From NCBI RefSeq assembly GCF_946476835.1, contig NZ_CAMKWA010000014.1, positions 1 to 59,074 of the forward strand: a DNA stretch of 59,074 nucleotides, given 5' to 3'. This DNA is from an uncultured Neokomagataea sp. (GTDB lineage: Bacteria > Pseudomonadota > Alphaproteobacteria > Acetobacterales > Acetobacteraceae). The notes beneath the pieces are model-generated. The model was not told where the DNA came from. It searched no databases and was given only the letters and a program-made list of their open reading frames with translations. Position numbers and translations under genes: made by a program. Shown piece after piece: positions 16,512 to 24,880 of this stretch (positions are counted from its first letter, which is position 1; every line of letters starts with the position of its first letter).

Positions 16512-16650
16512 TATCCCGCTCCGCTATGCTGTCCAAATGACGATCCCGCGCTTTCCACAGAGCCGCCTCAAACCGCTCCGTAAAATTCTCCGGCGTCAAA
16601 ACAGGTGCAGACTTTACTGGGGCGAACCATTGCCAGACTCGCCCCAGCAC
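16504..16650 (-). CDS. Possible small gene translationally coupled to A
   Basis: A 48-codon frame starting at GTG 16650 ends in TGA overlapping the A start by eight bases. The product (VKSAPVLTPENFTERFEAAL, then WKARDRHLDSIAERDNA) is charged, helical and looks protein-like, unlike the upstream extension of the same frame, which lies opposite the plus-strand gene. The ribosome site is too close to the GTG, so the start is uncertain. Confidence 0.35.
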   Translation of the reverse strand: MLGRVWQWFAPVKSAPVLTPENFTERFEAALWKARDRHLDSIAERDNA

Positions 16651-16692
16651 CCCTCCAATGGATCTTGCACACACACCAAAGGAGGAAACTCT

Positions 16693-17220
16693 ATGTCCCA
16701 GTTCGATATGGAAGAACTGAAAACGTTCATGCGCAACCTGATCCGCTACGAAGACGCCTACCTCGACGCGATGGAAACTCGGGATGATTCCAATGTTCCA
16801 CCCAACCCAGCAGCAGACCAATCGGCACACATGGATCGCATGATCAAATACCTCGCGGACTTTGGCATGTTGAATGCCGATTGCTACACGCTGGTCAGCG
16901 GAAACAAGATCATGCGGAGCGGCCTTCCGCTCCCAACAGCAGCGGGAAGAGACTGGGCTTTTGGCGGCGGCATTACCGCTGACAAGAATACCGTTACCGT
17001 TAATATCCCCGCTGATGACCTGAAACGTATTTTGAAAGGAGCAATCACCGAAAGCGATCTGGACGATATGAAAAAGAAATCTCTTCTTAATCATGTTGCT
17101 GCCCTTTCATCGAAGGGTGTCGGTACCGCTGCGCAAGAACTGGTAAAGCAGATGGTCGATCATTCGATGACACACATGCCTTCGCTTTCAGAATTACTTC
17201 TTCCTCTGTTGCACAAATAA
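16693..17220 (+). CDS. Plus-strand gene inside the early operon, unknown function
   Basis: AAAGGAGGAAACTCT leads directly into an ATG at 16693, one of the best ribosome sites in the window, and opens a 175-residue frame. The product is acidic and helical at the N-terminus (MEELKTFMRNLIRYEDAYLD), has a central Gly-rich turn (AFGGGITADKNTV) and ends in long helices. Its 3' end overlaps the convergent minus-strand gene by 134 bases. It is the only plus-strand gene between the left window edge and the repressor, so it must have its own promoter and be antisense to the early message. No family is recognised. It may be a moron gene expressed from the prophage. Confidence 0.75.
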   Translation: MSQFDMEELKTFMRNLIRYEDAYLDAMETRDDSNVPPNPAADQSAHMDRMIKYLADFGMLNADCYTLVSGNKIMRSGLPLPTAAGRDWAFGGGITADKNTVTVNIPADDLKRILKGAITESDLDDMKKKSLLNHVAALSSKGVGTAAQELVKQMVDHSMTHMPSLSELLLPLLHK

Positions 17221-17407
17221 TCTCAAACTCAACGGTAATCCCTAAAACTGTATCCAACTGGACAAACGTATCGTACTCTGGATGAGCATGACGGGCAGAG
17301 GCAAACAGGCGTATCTGCCCTTTATCGTCAATATCCGTCCAAATACGGTTGATATTACCCACCTGTTTGATGGACGTGTTCTCTGTTTTCTCCTGAGTGC
17401 GCCCCAT
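17087..17407 (-). CDS. Early phage protein of unknown function, convergent with the plus-strand gene
   Basis: The ATG at 17407 shares a base with the stop of the upstream gene (TGATG) and gives 106 residues. The product is beta-rich (NRIWTDIDDKGQIRLFASAR, FVQLDTVLGITVEFEIICA). Its last 45 codons lie opposite the 3' end of the plus-strand gene. The coupled start supports it as real. I do not recognise it. Confidence 0.55.
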   Translation of the reverse strand: MGRTQEKTENTSIKQVGNINRIWTDIDDKGQIRLFASARHAHPEYDTFVQLDTVLGITVEFEIICATEEEVILKAKACVSSNDRPSALPVLAQRYRHPSMKGQQHD

Positions 17408-17859
17408 CACCAACGCCCCCCACGAACAGCACCGCGCAAAACCCGTTCCTGCTTGGACAGGTTTCGTTTATGCTCCTGCACAGCGGCCAACTCGATCAGG
17501 GGTAGGTACCGGCGGTCGATAACGCTCCAACCGTGATCGGCCGCCACAAACTCCACCAATCGTCGGTCCCCCGTAGCACTGATCAATGCGGCAAACCGTG
17601 TGACCGAAATCTCATGCGTATCCCGCGCCACCGACGCATAAGCATTGAGAATATTCAGCGAGATTTTACGTTCCAAATGCTGGCTCATACGCTCAGCAAC
17701 CTCAGCACGCGTATAACCACAACTATCCAGCGTCACGGAGATCGCCCGAGACAAACGACCACCGTAAGAATTGGCGCGGATTAATTGCGGATCATACGCC
17801 ACCACCGTCTCTGGCGGTGCCCATGCCAGTAAATCAAGCTGTTCACCCGAGCGGATCAT
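17407..17859 (-). CDS. Conserved-looking Mu-like early protein
   Basis: The ATG at 17859 overlaps the upstream stop by four bases and gives 150 residues; a longer frame to 17958 lies inside the XRE gene and is rejected. The N-terminus (LLAWAPPETVVAYDP) is followed by helical segments (SGGRLSRAISV-like YGGRLSRAISVTLD, EVAERMSQHLERKISLN, VTRFAALISATGDRRLVEF). This arrangement recurs in early regions of Mu-like phages of proteobacteria as far as I recall, but no function is known. Confidence 0.65.
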   Translation of the reverse strand: MIRSGEQLDLLAWAPPETVVAYDPQLIRANSYGGRLSRAISVTLDSCGYTRAEVAERMSQHLERKISLNILNAYASVARDTHEISVTRFAALISATGDRRLVEFVAADHGWSVIDRRYLPLIELAAVQEHKRNLSKQERVLRGAVRGGRW

Positions 17860-18122
17860 GCGCCGCACTCCCGAACAGAAGCATCCACTTGAAATATCTC
17901 GGCACAAACATGCGTGGAGATATCGAGCGCCCAAAGCACATCCATCAGAACCGGCCAAATAGGCATATAAGTGCCAAGCTCCATTCCCGCGATGTTCTCA
18001 ACGGTGAGACCTGTTTCCTGTGCCAGACGGTCTTGCGTCCAATCTTCCGCCAAACGCTCCCGCCGGATAATCGCACCAATGCGCTCCGCTACCCGGCCAT
18101 GAAAAGCAGTCATATCACTCAT
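17856..18122 (-). CDS. XRE-type helix-turn-helix protein
   Basis: The product has 88 residues. Residues about 10 to 60 (RIGAIIRRERLAEDWTQDRL, AQETGLTVENIAGMELG) form an XRE/Cro fold with the turn at LAQETGLTVENI. It overlaps the ParB-like gene upstream and the next gene downstream by four bases each. It probably modulates early transcription. Confidence 0.75.
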   Translation of the reverse strand: MSDMTAFHGRVAERIGAIIRRERLAEDWTQDRLAQETGLTVENIAGMELGTYMPIWPVLMDVLWALDISTHVCAEIFQVDASVRECGA

Positions 18123-19009
18123 GCTGCGTTCCTTTCCGCGAAGCCGGGTAATTTAGGCGCAAAGTCATCCGCTATACGCAGCCGCTCAAGCTCAGACGCC
18201 CCATCCCATGCCGCAGAAACCGCAACAGACGGCATCTGCGCAGCCGCATAACGCACAATCTCTTCCTGCTCACGCGGGTCCGACTTCCGCCAAAAGGCGA
18301 GGAACTTCTCAAGCCGCTCCGGTGCTTGCGGCTTAGGGCGGTTCTCAATCTGCCGCACAATTTCCGCAACGTTCTTCACACCCGGCCATTGCGCCACAAA
18401 CGCCGCAACCTTGCGCTGCATATCCGGGGTCAATTTACCTAATGCCATCAGCTGCGCACCAGATTCCGCAAGCCATGTTCCTGTCAGGCTCTTCCGCACT
18501 TCGCCATCAATCTGACCATGCATTTGCACAGCGGTTTCAATGGTTCGGCGCGACAAACCCAATTTCTCAGCCGTCGCCTCGGAGAAGGCCGGGATCAAAC
18601 CGCAAAGCTCTGCGCTTTGATCGGACTTACGGTCACCACCCTGTTTGGTCTCAGGATGCAGCGCCTCATAAGCCTCTTTACGCCGCGCCAAAAACGTCGC
18701 CCGGTCCAGCGGCGTCAATTCACGGCGGATCAGGTTTTCGTCAATCTCCAGCAACTGCGCTTCAACGTCCGTCGCCTTCATCACTGTGGCAATTGCCACC
18801 TCTTTACCCGCCGCTTGCAACGCCGCCATACGGTGGCCGCCCGCAATCAACGCATAACGCTCACCACGCCCAATCTTACGCACCCAAACCGGCGTACTCT
18901 GACCACTCTCCGCAATAGACGCAGCCAAAAACTCAACCCAAGCTGGGTCCACAGAACGCAGCCGCTCACCAACTTCAATCTGCCCCAACGGAATCTCAAC
19001 CACGTTCAT
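18119..19009 (-). CDS. ParB/Srx-fold DNA-binding protein
   Basis: The protein has 296 residues. Residues 1 to about 95 hold a ParB/sulfiredoxin-type domain with IPLGQIEVGERLR, ESGQSTPVWV and GGHRMAAL (57-64), then LLEIDENLIRRELTPLDRA, the usual link to a KorB-like helix-turn-helix (LSRRTIETAVQMH). Such proteins are common directly after ner in Mu-like phages of alphaproteobacteria. The role is probably in early DNA metabolism or regulation, not plasmid partition, as no ParA partner is present. It overlaps ner by four bases. Confidence 0.85.
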   Translation of the reverse strand: MNVVEIPLGQIEVGERLRSVDPAWVEFLAASIAESGQSTPVWVRKIGRGERYALIAGGHRMAALQAAGKEVAIATVMKATDVEAQLLEIDENLIRRELTPLDRATFLARRKEAYEALHPETKQGGDRKSDQSAELCGLIPAFSEATAEKLGLSRRTIETAVQMHGQIDGEVRKSLTGTWLAESGAQLMALGKLTPDMQRKVAAFVAQWPGVKNVAEIVRQIENRPKPQAPERLEKFLAFWRKSDPREQEEIVRYAAAQMPSVAVSAAWDGASELERLRIADDFAPKLPGFAERNAA

Positions 19010-19311
19010 GCCGCCACTCCGTTTCTACGATGATCAGAAGACACATCCGCGATACTGACTCGCTTAGAACGGGCGGACAGAGCCGTCCCGTCAGTCAAAA
19101 ACCATTCGGGCCAAACATCATGCGGCATCATGTTCATATCGGCAGCAATCTGCCGCTGCAGCGGCACAGAATATCCCTGTTGTCGAATAGCGTTCGACAC
19201 CGCACGCAATGTCTTACCAATTTTCTTTGCGTAAGCCCGCAGGCTGCCGTATTTCATACGGAAATGCGCCACGACCTCCTCGGGGTGCATTCCTTGTGGC
19301 TTTCGTGCCAT
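19006..19311 (-). CDS. ner: Ner-like early regulator
   Basis: The protein has 101 residues and AGGAGGAG lies directly ahead of its ATG. Residues about 8 to 70 (HPEEVVAHFRMKYGSLRAYA, then VSNAIRQQGYSVPLQRQIA, MPHDVWPEWF) match the Ner/Nlp family of small helix-turn-helix proteins. In Mu, Ner turns down the early and repressor promoters after induction. It is the first gene of the early operon, divergent from the c repressor. Confidence 0.88.
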   Translation of the reverse strand: MARKPQGMHPEEVVAHFRMKYGSLRAYAKKIGKTLRAVSNAIRQQGYSVPLQRQIAADMNMMPHDVWPEWFLTDGTALSARSKRVSIADVSSDHRRNGVAA

Positions 19312-19528
19312 AATGATCTCCTCCTAAAGGGGCGGTGGCAGCCGCCCCTTTTCTTGACACCCATCAACGGGAACCTTCGCGGTGCCCTTTCTCCGATAGG
19401 CTTCACGGTGAACATACACTCAAAAATGGTATCCGCAACCATAAATGTTCATTTGTCGGTTTCGACAACAAACATTTCTGTGGAAAGCTATGATTTTTGT
19501 TTGTTTTTCAATGACTTGCGAATTAAAA
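19312..19528. promoter_or_regulatory. Divergent early/repressor control region
   Basis: This 217-base stretch separates ner from the c repressor and must contain both promoters. It holds a dyad TTGTCG-4-CGACAA at 19453-19468, flanked by AAATGTT and AACATTT at 19443-19449 and 19471-19477. A TTGACA at 19354 on the plus strand has no obvious -10 partner. Precise promoter positions cannot be read with confidence. Confidence 0.6.
19453..19468. promoter_or_regulatory. Candidate repressor operator 1
   Basis: TTGTCG and CGACAA are perfect complements around GTTT, nested in a wider AAATGTT/AACATTT dyad. The same TTGTCGG core recurs in the second dyad 94 bases downstream, which supports a shared binding protein, most likely the c repressor or Ner. 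Confidence 0.6.
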
Positions 19529-20296
19529 ATGACTGATTCCCGCGATTTGTCGGTTTCAAAAGAAAACCGACAACAAACAGAAATAGCATTAAGGCTTAAA
19601 GAGGCACTTCCAAAAGCGGGAGGCTACAATGCAATTTTAGAAAAAACAGGCGTATCCAACCATTCGCTTAGTCGATACCTCAAGGGCCACGAGATGAAGA
19701 TTGGCACGGCAATGAAGCTTGCCGAAGCCTGCGGTGTATCCGTGGAGTGGCTGATTACTGGCCGTGAGCCTGAGTCCGTCTTGCCAACTCACCTGCGTGA
19801 CGTTGAAGCCATCACAGAATACGAGACCGGCAAACGCCTCTCTATGACCGATGTCGTGGAGTTCAAGCGTTACGACATCAAGGCCTCAGCAGGCCACGGA
19901 GCCTTCGCTTACACCGAAAACGCGGCAGGTTTTATCGCAATCCCGCGTTTCATGCTCCCAATACACCTACAAAACGCCACCGAACACACAATCGGTCTAT
20001 CAGTAATGGGTGACAGCATGACACCAACACTGGCAGACGGCGATCTAATTTTGGTAGATACGAAAGTACAGTCGTTAGTATCAGGATCAATCTATGCCAT
20101 AAGAAACGAAGATGAAATCTTGGTAAAGCGCCTAGAGCGCCACATGACAGGTGATATAGAGGTAATAAGCGATAATCCCCGCTACAAACCTCAAGTAATA
20201 AATGCTAAAATTGCCAGACGCCTATGGGAGGATAGCGAATCACCCCTCCGCATAATCGGCCGCGTAGTATGGCGCGGCGGCTCCGCCCCAATGTGA
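19529..20296 (+). CDS. c: Phage c repressor, XRE plus S24 peptidase-like domain
   Basis: From the ATG at 19529 the product has 255 residues; an earlier in-frame ATG at 19445 falls inside the operator dyad and is less likely. Residues about 17 to 80 form a helix-turn-helix (YNAILEKTGVSNHSLSRYLK) ending VSVEWLITGRE. Residues about 115 to 250 form an S24/LexA-type domain with GDSM (Ser163) and VKRLE (Lys200), the serine/lysine pair used for self-cleavage, so induction through RecA is possible. It is transcribed away from ner and keeps the early operon off. Confidence 0.9.
   Translation: MTDSRDLSVSKENRQQTEIALRLKEALPKAGGYNAILEKTGVSNHSLSRYLKGHEMKIGTAMKLAEACGVSVEWLITGREPESVLPTHLRDVEAITEYETGKRLSMTDVVEFKRYDIKASAGHGAFAYTENAAGFIAIPRFMLPIHLQNATEHTIGLSVMGDSMTPTLADGDLILVDTKVQSLVSGSIYAIRNEDEILVKRLERHMTGDIEVISDNPRYKPQVINAKIARRLWEDSESPLRIIGRVVWRGGSAPM
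19547..19573. promoter_or_regulatory. Candidate repressor operator 2, inside the start of the c coding sequence
   Basis: TTGTCGGTTT (19547-19556) and AAACCGACAA (19564-19573) are perfect ten-base complements with a seven-base spacer. They lie at codons 7 to 15 of the repressor. The arms repeat the core of the upstream dyad, which suggests binding by the same protein and autoregulation by roadblock. Confidence 0.6.
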
Positions 20297-20865
20297 TGGA
20301 AGAGCGAACCACTCACCGCATTTCCATCCCCAATAAGAAATAAGGATCACGGTGAAGCCTCCCAAGGAAACTGCCCGTAGTGATCTACGGTAGTTTCTAA
20401 GCGTCTTTACATCCCAGTTCGCTTCGCAGTTCCGCCACGTTGATTTTGTGGAAAAGCAAAATAAGGCACTGATTTAATTATATAATTTCCAGAATTTCGC
20501 GTTCGCCACCTTTTTCCCAGTTCCATTACAGTTCTGGGTAAAGATCTGTAATGCCTTCAGGCCAAATTTTCAGAGAAGCAGCCCGCTCAACGATTGGCGT
20601 TTAGCCGCCATTTAAAAGGCAATAATGTGATCTTAAGAGGCCTTTAAGATCCTTAAAACTCACTCAAAGGAAAGTTCCAAACTAAACGACCAAAAAGCTA
20701 ATTTAAGCAAAAAGTTCCAGACTATATATTCTACTGAAATCTTCTTGTGGGTAACTTATGTACCCGGAAAAATTTGGCGGATTATAGCCATTCTTCATCC
20801 CACCATATCCCGTATCAGCCCATCAAATCCCGGATAACGATACAGTTCCATTCCTACTGTCCCCT
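20297..20865. repeat. Phage left-end region with repeated GTTCC boxes, no gene
   Basis: No gene is seen here. The box CAGTTC or AAGTTC followed by C, T or G occurs at 20415, 20427, 20518, 20529, 20672, 20712 and 20843, all in one orientation. The two copies at 20671 and 20711 share a longer AAAGTTCCARACTA core. CCCAG and CTGGG bracket the pair at 20516-20538. Mu ends carry several imperfect transposase-binding sites, so these boxes are candidates for A-binding sites of the left end. The stretch 20761-20865 also repeats CGGGAT and may include an older IS fragment. Confidence 0.5.
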
Positions 20866-21494
20866 TACAGAGGGGTTCAGCGCTATGCGCCCGAGATGGA
20901 AAAGCGCCTGCGTTGGTACTGGAAACGTCCGTCCTTTTCCCGAAGTTGGCGTGTTAATGAGACTTACATCAAGGTCAAAGGGAAGTGGGCGTATCTCTAT
21001 CGGGCGGTCGATAAGGATGGGGATACGATCGATTTCCACCTCTCGCCGACCCGAAACGCTAAGGCGGCCAAACGTTTTCTGGGCAAAGCCCTGAGCGGGC
21101 TGAAGGACTGGGAGAAGCCTGAGACGATCAATACCGACAAAGCCCCAACCTATGGGATAGCGACCAAAGAACTCAAGACGGATGGCAAGCTTCCGGATAC
21201 GGTGAAACACCGCCAGGTCAAGTATCTGAATACCGTGATCGAAGCCGATCACGGTAAGCTCAAGCAACTCATCAAACCAGTCCGTGGTTTCAAAAACCTG
21301 AAAACTGCTTATGCGACGACCAAAGGTTTCGAGGTCATGCGCGCCCTAAAAAAGGGACAGGCCAAATTTTCCAGTTCCAAGACGGCATCATGGGAGAAGT
21401 GCGTCTGGTCGAAAGGCAGTTCGGAATTTACAACGTCTGAAACATCAATCAACTAGGATTGCCTGCGTCTTCATCCTAACTTTGCAACAGGGCC
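20865..21494 (+). pseudogene. IS6-family insertion sequence remnant (a), 5' part missing, frameshifted
   Basis: The frame reads VQRYAPEMEKRLRWYWKRPS, RSWRVNETYIKVKGKWAYLY, NTDKAPTYG and EADHGKLKQLIKPVRGFKNL, the DDE core of IS6-type transposases. The N-terminal third is absent: homology starts where the prophage ends. Near the 3' end a one-base loss after QAK shifts the frame; the neighbouring frame then continues FQFQDGIMGEVRLVERQFG as expected. TAACTTTGCAACAGGGCC at 21477-21494 is the right terminal repeat. The element is inactive and was probably cut by the phage insertion. Confidence 0.85.
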
Positions 21495-21501
21495 AATATT
21501 T

Positions 21502-22395
21502 TTAACTACCCTTTTCCGAAGCAAACGTTATGAAATCTTCAAGATATTTAATATCTTCATCAGTTTCCCGATGGCCAAGGAATATCTGTTTTGCAATGCC
21601 TTTTTTGCCAAGTTTTACAGGGACAAGTTCAAAACGGGATGCATATTCTTCCACCAACCAGCGAGGAAGTGCTGCAACGCCCCTGCCATGCGCTACCATT
21701 ACCAGCATAATGTCTGTCGTCTCAATCTGCTTCTGCTGTCGTGGTCCAATCCCTGCCGGTTGCAGGAACTGCGTGTAAATATCGAGCCGTTCAGACGGAA
21801 CCGGATAGGTAATCAATGTTTCATCAGCCAACTGCTCTGGTAAAACAAATTTTGCCTTCCGAAGAGGATGCTCCGGACCAACAGCCAGCACCAGTTCATA
21901 GTCAAATACCGGCGTAAATTTCAGGCCGGGTTTGTAAAGTGGATCAGGGGTCACCAAAATATCGATTTCATTACTGAACAGTGCACCGATCCCGCCGAAC
22001 TGGAACTTCTGTCGTACATCCACATCGACCTTTGGCCATCTCTCCAGATAGGGTGAAACGACTTTCAGAAGCCACTGATAACAGGGGTGGCATTCCATTC
22101 CGATACGCAATGTACCACGCCCACCGTTTGCGAATTGTTCAATACGGCTTTCCGCCAGTTCAAACTGCGGGAGCAGACGGTTCGCTAAGGACAAAAGCCA
22201 TTCACCGGCCTGAGTAAGAACAAGAGATCGCCCCTCCCGCCGCCATATCCTGACACCAAGCTGCTGTTCAATCTTACGAATGGAATGGCTGAGTGCTGGT
22301 TGGGTTAAGTTTAGACGCGCTCCGGCAGCCGTCAACGAACCTTCCCGTGCGACTTCTTGAATGATTGTCAGATGACTGCGCTCCAGAATGCCCAT
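21502..22395 (-). CDS. metR: LysR-type regulator, MetR
   Basis: The protein has 297 residues. Residues 1 to 60 are the LysR winged helix (LTAAGARLNLTQPALSHSIR). The effector domain starts with IGMECHPCYQWL, the match to the IECHSCIQWL of E. coli MetR, and continues ITYPVPSERLDIYTQFLQPA, also as in MetR. MetR uses homocysteine as signal and controls met genes. The gene is divergent from metF with a 213-base AT-rich gap, and mesD/mesX lie nearby, so these are the likely targets. No clean TGAA-5-TTCA site is visible. Confidence 0.88.
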   Translation of the reverse strand: MGILERSHLTIIQEVAREGSLTAAGARLNLTQPALSHSIRKIEQQLGVRIWRREGRSLVLTQAGEWLLSLANRLLPQFELAESRIEQFANGGRGTLRIGMECHPCYQWLLKVVSPYLERWPKVDVDVRQKFQFGGIGALFSNEIDILVTPDPLYKPGLKFTPVFDYELVLAVGPEHPLRKAKFVLPEQLADETLITYPVPSERLDIYTQFLQPAGIGPRQQKQIETTDIMLVMVAHGRGVAALPRWLVEEYASRFELVPVKLGKKGIAKQIFLGHRETDEDIKYLEDFITFASEKGS

Positions 22396-22608
22396 GCTTT
22401 GCCCGATAAATGCACAAAATTTATATAGATATAAAAATATATCATTTCAGTTCATTTTTATAAACTTCTATTATTAGGGACCAATCATTCATGCGGATGC
22501 TGCCCATGGCCCCCACCGACATTCACGACCGCTTTCACAGCGGATCGAGCTGTGGCTTCAATATTTCTCCCGAATCTTTTAAGGAACAGTCGGGCGCTGT
22601 GAGCATTT

Positions 22609-23670
22609 GTGACTGACATGACGGACGGGCTGAGCAAATGGCTCTCGGAAAAACGTATCGACGGACTGTTGTCGAGCAATTCTGCCCCCCCAATCCTGTC
22701 CTTCGAGTTTGTTCCACCGCGAACTGACGCAATGGAACAGCGACTCTGGCACAGTATCCGGCATCTGGCACCGCTTGCACCCCGCTTTGTCTCGGTCACT
22801 TATGGCGCGGGCGGAGCCACGCAGGCCGGCACCCTCTCTACGGTGTTGCGTCTGAAGCGGGAGACAGACCTCATCCCTGCCGCTCACCTGACCTGTGTCG
22901 GTGCAACCCGCAAGGACGTAGATGACCTTGCCCGTTGCTATCGGGATGCTGGTATGAATCATATCGTGGCCCTGCGTGGTGATCCTCTCGCAGGTACTGC
23001 TGACTATAATTCGCAGCCGGGTGGCTATGTCTATGCCAGTGATCTTGTCGCCGGTCTGCGTCGTATCGCGGATTTCGATATTTCTGTTGCCGCTTATCCC
23101 GAAACCCATCCTGCAGCGTCAAGTCCGGACGCTGATCTGGATAATCTCAAGCGTAAGATCGATGCGGGAGCCGCACGGGCTATCACGCAGTATTTCTTTG
23201 ATAGTGAAATTTATCTGCGTTTTCTGGATCGATGTCTGGCGGCCGGAATTACTGCCCCCATCATTCCTGGGATTATGCCAGTTTCGAATTATGAGCAGAT
23301 CGTGCACTTCTCGTCTATGTGCGGGGTAACGATCCCGACATGGCTGAGACACCTGTTCGATGGGACCACAAAGAAGCCTGAACTTCGTCGCATCATCGCC
23401 AGTCTGGTGGCGGTAGAGCAGATCCGCTCCTTGCAGACCTATGGACTAAACGAGTTTCATGTCTCCACCTTGAACCGCTCTGATCTGACTTGCGCGATTG
23501 CCCATATCCTTGGGGTGCGTTCGACGCAGACGAATGCATCTCATAATGTGACAGGCCTTTTGGGAACAACGGAAATCCCCGATGAACGAGAAAATCCGGC
23601 AAATTTTGACCCCACCAAAGGGACACAAGAAGGTGCTCCTTCATTCATGCTGCGCACCCTGTTCGGGTGA
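22609..23670 (+). CDS. metF: 5,10-methylenetetrahydrofolate reductase with C-terminal extension
   Basis: Residues about 25 to 310 follow MetF closely: [62 protein letters not shown] and the family ending ILGVR. The enzyme reduces methylene-THF to methyl-THF with FAD and NAD(P)H for methionine synthesis. The frame then runs on for about 45 more codons, unlike the family, and overlaps queH by 89 bases; one frame over, a TGA follows shortly after ILGVR, so a recent frameshift is possible. The start is GTG 22609 or ATG 22618; neither has a good ribosome site. Confidence 0.9.
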   Translation: MTDMTDGLSKWLSEKRIDGLLSSNSAPPILSFEFVPPRTDAMEQRLWHSIRHLAPLAPRFVSVTYGAGGATQAGTLSTVLRLKRETDLIPAAHLTCVGATRKDVDDLARCYRDAGMNHIVALRGDPLAGTADYNSQPGGYVYASDLVAGLRRIADFDISVAAYPETHPAASSPDADLDNLKRKIDAGAARAITQYFFDSEIYLRFLDRCLAAGITAPIIPGIMPVSNYEQIVHFSSMCGVTIPTWLRHLFDGTTKKPELRRIIASLVAVEQIRSLQTYGLNEFHVSTLNRSDLTCAIAHILGVRSTQTNASHNVTGLLGTTEIPDERENPANFDPTKGTQEGAPSFMLRTLFG

Positions 23671-24241
23671 GGTGATGGAGGCCATGACGGCATCGGGTAT
23701 CGACTACACGATCTTTTTCTATAACCCGAACATCCATCCCGAACGGGAATATCTTCTTCGTAAGGACGAAAACATTCGGTTTGCCGATAAATATGGTATC
23801 CCCTTCGTCGATGCCGATTATGACAGGGACGACTGGTTCGCTCGCGCGAAAGGCATGGAACGGGAGCCCGAACGCGGTGTGCGTTGCACCATGTGCTTCG
23901 ATATGCGCTTCAAACGCACAGCGCTTTACGCTCACGAACATGGCTTCCCGGTGATGACCAGTTCACTCAGTATTTCACGATGGAAGAACATGGCGCAGAT
24001 CAATGACTGCAGCCAACGTGCAGTATCTCCTTATGAAGGCCTCTCCTACTGGGATTTCAACTGGCGCAAAGGAGGTGGGGCCGCGCGAATGATCGAGATC
24101 AGCAAACAGGAAAAGTTCTATCAGCAGGAATATTGTGGCTGCGCCTATTCACTGCGTGATACCAATGCTCACCGCCGCAGTCAGGGGCGTTCGCCTATCG
24201 AGCTTGGCAAGATCTATTATGGAACTGATGATGAGCCCTGA
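23582..24241 (+). CDS. queH: Epoxyqueuosine reductase QueH
   Basis: The protein has 219 residues with the QueH (former DUF208) cysteine pattern: HSCCAPC near residue 24, RCTMCFDMR near 100, and EYCGCAYS near 185, plus [15 protein letters not shown] and [15 protein letters not shown]. It reduces epoxyqueuosine to queuosine in tRNA using an iron-sulfur cluster and a further metal site. Its first 89 bases lie inside the extended metF frame. Its link to the methionine genes is not obvious; it may be a chance neighbour sharing the metF promoter. Confidence 0.9.
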   Translation: MNEKIRQILTPPKGHKKVLLHSCCAPCSGEVMEAMTASGIDYTIFFYNPNIHPEREYLLRKDENIRFADKYGIPFVDADYDRDDWFARAKGMEREPERGVRCTMCFDMRFKRTALYAHEHGFPVMTSSLSISRWKNMAQINDCSQRAVSPYEGLSYWDFNWRKGGGAARMIEISKQEKFYQQEYCGCAYSLRDTNAHRRSQGRSPIELGKIYYGTDDEP

Positions 24242-24880
24242 TCAAACACAAGATGGCGGAGCTTATTTGTTCGGCGAAGTTCCCACCACCACGACACGTG
24301 ATAATAAATCACAGCATGAACCAGTTCTGAGATGTGATGAACCGGAGGGCAACGTCCTTGATGAGGAAAACCTGTTCGGCTGTCCGTGTTGTATAAACCC
24401 GTGGTTTCGTTGATCTGGACAAAATACTGTTTGAACCGTGAAACGACCCATATATCATGTCCTTATCAAAGATATTCTGTCTTATTCTCCAGGTCTGGCC
24501 CTCTCAAAGGGCGCACGTCTGACGCAGTTTGTGGATTTTCTTTTAGAACATCCCAGAATTATAGGCTGCTGAAAGAGGGAATGTCGGAAATGACTGCGTC
24601 GGTTCGAATATATGCTAGACATGGCTTACCCCACGCCAAATAAGACGCGCGATATTGAAAAACTGAACGACGGCGGAAGAAATCTGCACGTGCCCCTTCA
24701 CACTAGCTACTGTTCAGGATGCACTGGGAATTTACAGTCGGGAACCAGATGGACGCGCGTGACGGGAAGATCAGGCTGGTCTCGCTGACTTTAATACAGC
24801 GCGGACTCCGGAAATTATGGCCTCATGGAGGACAAGACCAGTGTCCTGCCCGCCATGATAGCAATTTTCCGGGCTACCTG
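24242..24880. other. 639-base stretch without a convincing gene
   Basis: Short open frames occur on the plus strand, one starting ATG ATG at 24225 just before the queH stop (about 62 codons, ending CPCCINPWF), one at 24438 starting GTG (LSKGARLTQFVDFLLEHPRI) and one near 24613. None has a good ribosome site or a recognisable family, and the frames change repeatedly, so I take this as degraded sequence between two convergent gene groups. Confidence 0.5.

Larger units (their letters stand above)
1..20865 (-). mobile_element. Mu-like transposable prophage (partial; left end on the right side)
   Basis: Gene order and content follow phage Mu: repressor c, ner, transposase A, ATPase B, early accessory genes, gemA, mor, lysis, terminase, portal, minor head protein, tail completion protein, protease. 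Nearly all genes are on the minus strand with ATGA or TGATG overlaps, so the early and late blocks are tightly coupled transcripts. The tail module and the phage right end lie beyond the left edge of the window. The phage left end is in the gene-free stretch after the c repressor. Recognisable IS6-type transposase sequence begins at about 20,865, so the phage end is placed between about 20,720 and 20,865; the exact base is inferred. No frameshift is visible in the core genes, so the phage may still be functional. Confidence 0.9.

Noticed and set aside
16651-17094. Upstream extension of the minus-strand frame ahead of A
   Set aside because: It lies opposite the plus-strand gene with the strong ribosome site and has the Cys/His/Val-rich look of antisense sequence. 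Only its last 48 codons were kept, at low confidence.
20747-21094. Second plus-strand frame over the IS6 remnant
   Set aside because: It is the wrong frame of the transposase; the frame starting near 20896 carries the DDE motifs.
22396-22608. Clear MetR operator between metR and metF
   Set aside because: The gap is AT-rich with partial TGAA halves, but no full TGAA-5-TTCA palindrome could be found.
24135-24413. 92-codon plus-strand frame overlapping the end of queH
   Set aside because: The first half is antiframe to queH, the start lacks a ribosome site and no family is seen. A shorter 62-codon version from 24225 could not be excluded but is unsupported.
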